Shown here in pieces: positions 9,501 through 10,013 of a DNA stretch of 10,013 nucleotides. This DNA is from Dunaliella salina. Lineage: Eukaryota > Chlorophyta > Chlorophyceae > Chlamydomonadales > Dunaliellaceae. Position numbers and translations under genes: made by a program. The DNA lies in NCBI GenBank assembly GCA_002284615.2, contig MU070632.1, positions 44,985 to 54,997 of the forward strand. Reading direction: 5' to 3'. Below the pieces are notes generated by a model. That model worked only from the letters and a program-made list of their open reading frames with translations. It was not told where the DNA came from and did no database searches. Positions within the stretch are counted from its first letter, which is position 1. Each line of letters begins with the position of its first letter.

Positions 9501-9972
9501 GAAGATGTGCCCAAGGGTGAGAGTGGAGGGTCAAGTGTCAGCGAAGTGGAGGAGAAAGCGCCTGGCTAACCACTCTAGTGTCCAAAAAAAATGGATTCTG
9601 TATCCAAGATTCTGTAACCCACGACGTAAGAAATGATCCAACTGCCAAAACTTTTGGCAAAAGAGAGGCTCCATGAATGCATGCTCAGCCGGATTATCAA
9701 TTTTTTAATTGCATGGAGTGCCAACAAGACTGCACATAGGTGATATGTCAAGCAAGGAGGACATGTGAGCAGCGCCCTTAAGCCTCACAAGAGAAAGAGG
9801 TAGAAGAGTTAGTTGGAGAACGTCAAGAAAAGCAAAGTCAAATTGCACCTGTTCAGGTGACTCGGACTTCTGCAGATCCGCTTTAATGTGCAAAGACCGG
9901 GGTCGACTTTTGCCCCCTTTCTGCTGGAAGGATGCATCCCCAAAAAGTTTGAGAGCAACTAAAGGGAAAGCC
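369..9972 (-). CDS. Large multi-exon gene, unidentified protein (partial, 5' end off the right edge)
   Basis: Thirteen minus-strand exons chain with matching splice phases to about 741 codons: 9972-9849, 8209-8128, 7913-7745, 6639-5972, 5443-5267, 5141-5056, 4896-4682, 3489-3351, 2837-2665, 1408-1306, 915-823, 619-575 and 518-369. The junction phases in order are 0,1,2,1,1,0,2,0,2,0,0,0, and each donor agrees with the next acceptor. The product is modular: a disordered Pro/Ser-rich stretch, a basic Arg/Ser stretch, a helical domain, an acidic plus Ala/Glu-rich helical segment, and a hydrophobic helical end. There is no signal peptide or convincing membrane segment, so a nuclear or cytosolic role is likely but inferred. 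I do not recognise a family. The N-terminus lies beyond the right edge, and the left end is uncertain (stop at 369-371, or continuation off the left edge). Extra exons may be missed in the longest introns. Confidence 0.7.
575..619 (-). CDS. Exon 12 (short)
   Basis: This 45-nt exon runs from TTTTCAATGCAG to GCATG before GTGAGA, phase 0 on both sides, encoding MKRPHFVPPVASKRM, a basic Pro/Val segment. If the donor is not used the frame stays open to a stop at about 482 (adding VRKLNERILFALACSLALRK and a basic tail), giving an alternative C-terminus. The implied intron to 518 is only 56 nt, which is the weakest point of the model. Confidence 0.5.
823..915 (-). CDS. Exon 11, hydrophobic helical segment
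   Basis: This 93-nt exon is bounded by the strong acceptor TGCTTTTGTTGCAG and the donor TTCAAG before GTTTAA, phase 0 on both sides. It encodes ENVCNDLYVSI followed by AEKMLPMIICPLHLYNYLF, a hydrophobic helix that is probably buried rather than membrane-spanning. It reads naturally after the exon 10 end (HNVT then ENV). It was too short for an ORF screen. Confidence 0.7.
916..1305 (-). other. Intron (390 nt) with a possible optional exon
   Basis: GTAGGC donor and CTTTTGTTGCAG acceptor. A phase-0/phase-0 open block at 1067-1192 with good splice sites lies inside and may be an additional or alternative exon (see findings). Confidence 0.5.
1306..1408 (-). CDS. Exon 10, Ala/Arg/Glu-rich helix
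   Basis: It runs from CTGGATGTGCAG (phase 2, completing AGG = Arg) to GTGACG before GTAGGC (phase 0). It encodes AASEDARKRFQELSLSM then SDARANERFRSALHNVT, a continuous charged helix in line with the end of exon 9. It is likely part of the same coiled coil or helical bundle. Confidence 0.8.
1409..2664 (-). other. Long intron (1256 nt) with homopolymer tracts
   Basis: GTGCGC donor and ATGTGCAG acceptor. It holds a 13-C run at 2278-2290 and a (TTTCCCCCCC)x2 tract at 1781-1800 on the plus strand, which are G tracts in the transcript. Overlapping open frames on both strands at 1660-2200 have no phase-compatible splice sites and poor composition, so I leave them uncalled. Confidence 0.55.
2665..2837 (-). 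CDS. Exon 9, acidic patch and Ala/Glu-rich helix
   Basis: It starts in phase 0 after ACATGGGCAG and ends AGCAAG before GTGCGC in phase 2. It begins with an acidic run (DDDETEILITPLERESM). Next comes a Met/Gln/Arg helix (SAREQKIWAMSQGAIRRMQL) and an Ala/Glu-rich helix (YDESAAQAAEAEA) that continues into the next exon and may form a coiled coil. Codon use and composition are clearly protein-like. This exon and the next form one helical unit of about 90 residues. Confidence 0.85.
2838..3350 (-). other. Intron (513 nt) carrying a degenerate tandem repeat
   Basis: GTGAGC donor and ACATGGGCAG acceptor. About 2960-3190 is a degenerate tandem repeat (listed separately). The remainder shows nothing else. 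Confidence 0.65.
2960..3190. repeat. Degenerate tandem repeat, period about 93 bp
   Basis: GCGCATG.CGGA, then TCTTGGC and AGCA.CTGCCTGA recur at 2966-3010 and again at 3059-3103, an exact 93-bp offset, with roughly three quarters of positions identical by eye. ATGCA..TGCTT.TGGGTT.CA recurs in the following halves (about 3028 and 3118), and a third partial unit begins near 3153 (TTGGGCCTGCGCA...GGTCATGAC). Confidence 0.55.
3351..3489 (-). CDS. Exon 8, Ser/Lys/Gly-rich linker
   Basis: It runs from CATGGTGTGCAG (phase 2, completing AGC = Ser) to GAAGAG before GTGAGC (phase 0). It encodes a polar linker (RSSKSFTSNNKLPLGQSRGK, then EESEGSPRRPWPSA) followed by a short Ala/Leu helix (KAALALAEE). 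The final Glu pair continues into the Asp run of the next exon, making a longer acidic patch, which supports the junction. Confidence 0.8.
3490..4681 (-). other. Long intron (1192 nt), possibly containing a missed exon
   Basis: GTGGGG donor and GGTGTGCAG acceptor. Most of it is featureless. An open, strongly helical minus-strand stretch at about 3805-3945 may be an extra or alternative exon (see findings), and another open frame at 4214-4510 shows no phase-compatible splice sites. Confidence 0.5.
4682..4896 (-). CDS. Exon 7, helical domain
   Basis: It runs from TGCACACTGCCAG in phase 0 to CCCGCAG before GTGGGG, ending in phase 2. Its 71 complete codons are rich in Ala, Lys, Leu and acidic residues and read as three or four helices: VREQHRMAVDAALAHVC, then GLWSKLRAKMKDKKITSKG, LASAFLSHIQENDIDEEAM and ASLVAAAR. 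This is the most domain-like part of the protein and the best query for a profile search. The pattern 'KL...K..KKIT..GLA..FL' is loosely reminiscent of short helical protein-interaction domains, but I cannot name one. No catalytic motif is visible. Confidence 0.85.
5056..5141 (-). CDS. Exon 6, start of the helical domain
   Basis: Acceptor CCTTTTTTTTCTTCCAG is excellent, and the donor ATT before GTGAGC is near consensus. Start phase is 1 and end phase is 0. It encodes RILRSFIVHTTNIFEQNKGK then GIGQPFLTI, predicted helical with regularly spaced hydrophobics. The frame continues open past the donor as SKKWQTLKESAR, which also looks protein-like. An alternative donor (AAGAA before GTGGCA, phase 2) or a retained piece is therefore possible, but the phase-0 join to 4896 is cleanest. 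Confidence 0.7.
5267..5443 (-). CDS. Exon 5, basic Arg/Ser/Pro-rich region
   Basis: It starts after TGTTGTTGCAG in phase 1 and joins the previous G to give Asp, then WTRLSSMPRLKPAPSFRNH. The rest is Arg, Ser, Gly and Pro rich (RAGNRTGSRPHSGHSN, RSSTLRRQ), strongly basic and likely disordered, perhaps nucleic-acid binding or a localisation signal. The donor is ambiguous. CAAA before GTATGC (end 5267) gives the right phase for the next exon and a 125-nt intron. AGGA before GTGGGA (end 5255) is also in phase and adds four residues. The tempting CAG donor at 5200 would leave a 58-nt intron in the wrong phase. Confidence 0.7.
5444..5971 (-). other. Intron (528 nt)
   Basis: GTGGGT donor and TGTTGTTGCAG acceptor. 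I see no coding or repeat structure inside beyond a run of nine G on the plus strand around 5590-5599 and a TGCATGCATG word near 5652. Confidence 0.6.
5972..6639 (-). CDS. Exon 4, long Pro/Ser-rich disordered region
   Basis: This is the largest exon, 668 nt, with start phase 2 and end phase 1. It runs from GCATTTTCTGCAG to a CCAG donor before GTGGGT. It encodes about 222 residues dominated by Ser, Pro, Ala, His, Gln and Thr, with few hydrophobics, so it is almost certainly disordered. Several Ser-Pro and Thr-Pro pairs (for example SPSRH, SPPVTRSP, HSPVV) would suit proline-directed kinases. A small basic patch (PAPSKRRSRLTF) could serve as a nuclear localisation signal. An acidic patch (DLKEQDSELS) follows. 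The frame stays open upstream through the intron to about 6848, but the acceptor and phase place the true start at 6639. Low complexity means homology searches with this part alone will mislead. Confidence 0.85.
6640..7744 (-). other. Intron (1105 nt) hosting a retrotransposon fragment
   Basis: The donor is GTATGT and the acceptor is TTTTCTGCAG. Apart from the LINE fragment at 6873-7300, the rest (7301-7743 and 6640-6870) shows only AT-richer sequence. It includes a short duplication CTTGTAACCTTGTAACCTTGT at 7391-7411 and no coding signal I trust. Confidence 0.65.
6873..7300 (+). mobile_element. Degenerate C-terminal end of a LINE-type retrotransposon ORF2
   Basis: Frame 3 of the plus strand is open from about 6873 to the TAA at 7289-7291 apart from one TGA at 7043-7045. 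It reads like the end of a non-LTR retrotransposon polyprotein. LPKHIVCSVARFQLRIH matches the 'LARFR..H' segment. Downstream, SWNDNICPNCDLCDACDD and then DEQHVIFKCNHPHVCNLRRR reproduce the Cys-x2-Cys ... Glu-x-His-x4-Cys end motif and its trailing Arg cluster. Reverse transcriptase and endonuclease parts are absent, as expected for a 5'-truncated copy. It lies in intron 7744-6640 of the main gene, on the opposite strand. The in-frame stop shows it is dead. An overlapping 118-codon ATG frame (6918-7274) is an out-of-frame shadow. Some of the last 25 codons may be mutated 3' sequence. Confidence 0.75.
7745..7913 (-). CDS. Exon 3 of the unidentified gene
   Basis: It is preceded by a textbook acceptor (TTTTTTTTGTTGTGCTGCAG) and ends TTCATG before GTATGT. 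Start phase is 1 and end phase is 2. It begins with a Gln/Tyr/Ser-rich stretch (KRSQYYQQLYSHQTFHMP) and grades into Pro/Ser-rich sequence (APHLPPLSSPDSSTATS), opening the disordered part of the protein. The split codon at its end (TG+G) encodes Trp with the next exon. Intron 2 (8127-7914, 214 nt) is unremarkable. Confidence 0.8.
8128..8209 (-). CDS. Exon 2 of the unidentified gene
   Basis: This 82-nt exon runs from an ATTAG acceptor to a strong donor (ACAT then GTGAGT), start phase 0 and end phase 1. It encodes a short segment containing YHPYRIFKLIRLAHSAAL, a basic amphipathic helix. The donor T joined to GG of the next exon gives Trp. It is too short for the 60-codon ORF threshold. Support comes from the near-consensus donor and phase agreement on both sides. 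Confidence 0.65.
8791..8935. repeat. Degenerate tandem repeat, about 38-bp unit
   Basis: Successive units carry CACATCACAACC, then an AC-rich spacer, GCCACAA, and CCGGTG(GG). Clear copies start near 8791 and 8829. A longer variant (about 56 bp) runs 8867-8922, and a fragment (CCTGCAACAAGTT) ends near 8935. Copies differ at several positions and there is no consistent reading frame. It lies in an intron of the main gene. Confidence 0.65.
8969..9072 (+). CDS. Candidate first exon of the nested plus-strand gene
   Basis: It starts at an ATG in CAGCCATGG context and ends at CCTCAG before GTATCT. It encodes a strongly basic segment (GRKGRRRRASMLLRGLRRGG), which could be an organelle-targeting or simply Arg/Gly-rich N-terminus. 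It ends in phase 2, matching the CAG acceptor at 9281-9283, with an implied intron of 211 nt. The purine-rich DNA here (GGGGAGGAAGGGGAGGAGG) makes a chance open frame easy, so this is weak. Confidence 0.25.
9284..9569 (+). CDS. Possible 3' exon of a separate plus-strand gene nested in the intron
   Basis: The frame is open from about 9063 to a TAA at 9567-9569, 168 codons, the longest uninterrupted frame outside the main gene. I call the well-supported part from 9284, just after a CAG acceptor. The protein has a hydrophobic stretch (ITAFSPFFSWCFLLLPTAYG), probably one membrane segment. A Lys/Glu-rich helical region follows (KLVGYFYQGKIREAKNGLW), then an acidic low-complexity tail (SSVSEVEEKAPG) typical of a real C-terminus. 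A TGTAA word lies 43 nt after the stop. A candidate first exon with a favourable start context (GCCATGG) runs 8969-9072 and joins in phase 2 to 9284, giving about 129 residues. The spacing of the hydrophobic stretch and polar tail faintly resembles the C-terminus of DUF962/Mpo1-type proteins, but I would not assign it. It lies opposite the long intron of the main gene. Confidence 0.45.
9613..9617 (+). terminator. TGTAA, possible green-algal polyadenylation signal
   Basis: TGTAA lies 43 nt past the TAA of the nested plus-strand ORF. In chlorophyte algae TGTAA is the usual poly(A) signal. The word is short and common by chance, so its value is only that the placement fits. Confidence 0.3.
9849..9972 (-). 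CDS. Exon 1 of the visible part of the unidentified gene
   Basis: A pyrimidine-rich acceptor (TTTCACTCGTTGCAG) precedes 9972, and the exon ends in GAACAG before a GTGCAA donor. Start phase is 2 and end phase is 0. It encodes 41 codons beginning AFPLVALKLFGDASFQQ and ending in a basic then acidic linker (KADLQKSESPEQ). The start looks like an amphipathic helix, and the rest looks unstructured. Joining to 8209 is phase-correct, but a plus-strand ORF lies in the intervening 1.6 kb. This exon could therefore belong to a separate minus-strand gene, since the frame stays open to the stop near 9705 if the donor is ignored. Confidence 0.55.
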
Positions 9973-10013
9973 CTGCAACGAGTGAAATGTATGATTTTGA
10001 TATCTATGAATGA

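Larger units (their letters stand above)
8210..9848 (-). other. Long intron (1639 nt) with nested material
   Basis: This is the inferred intron between exons 9972-9849 and 8209-8128, with a GTGCAA donor and an ATTAG acceptor. On the plus strand it contains an ORF ending at 9569 and a degenerate tandem repeat at 8791-8935, both listed separately. Between 8210 and 8790 I see only an open minus-strand frame that does not splice in phase, and G/C-rich runs around 8592-8662. Confidence 0.5.

Overview
This looks like a stretch of eukaryotic nuclear DNA of middling GC content. It has no bacterial-style operons. Its protein-coding capacity is broken into short open stretches bounded by canonical AG acceptors and GT donors. 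Abundant TGCATGCA-type words, C/G homopolymer runs, introns from about 0.1 to 1.6 kb and a TGTAA word after one ORF are compatible with a green alga, perhaps a Dunaliella-like chlorophyte. That organism call is inference, not something the sequence proves.

The main content is one long minus-strand gene that enters at the right edge and runs to the left part of the window. I could chain 13 exons (9972-9849, 8209-8128, 7913-7745, 6639-5972, 5443-5267, 5141-5056, 4896-4682, 3489-3351, 2837-2665, 1408-1306, 915-823, 619-575, 518-369). The splice phase agrees at all 12 junctions. The joined product is about 740 residues without its N-terminus. In order it has a short partly helical start, a disordered Pro/Ser-rich stretch of over 200 residues, an Arg/Ser-rich basic stretch, a predicted helical domain (exons 5141-4682), a Ser/Lys-rich linker, an acidic then Ala/Glu-rich helical segment that may be coiled coil, and a hydrophobic helical C-terminal part. 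I do not recognise the family. Exon calls are strongest from 8209 to 1306 and weakest at the extreme left, where two or three 3' ends compete.

The introns hold extra material. Intron 7744-6640 carries, on the opposite (plus) strand, the degenerate C-terminal end of a LINE-type retrotransposon protein (about 6873-7291, one in-frame stop), with the CxxC...H...C end motif. Intron 9848-8210 carries a plus-strand ORF (to 9569) that looks like the 3' exon of a separate small gene with a TGTAA signal 43 nt after its stop, plus a degenerate 38-bp tandem repeat. Intron 3350-2838 carries a degenerate tandem repeat of about 93 bp. Intron 2664-1409 carries G-run tracts on the transcribed strand. No tRNA, rRNA, CRISPR or prokaryotic mobile element is visible.
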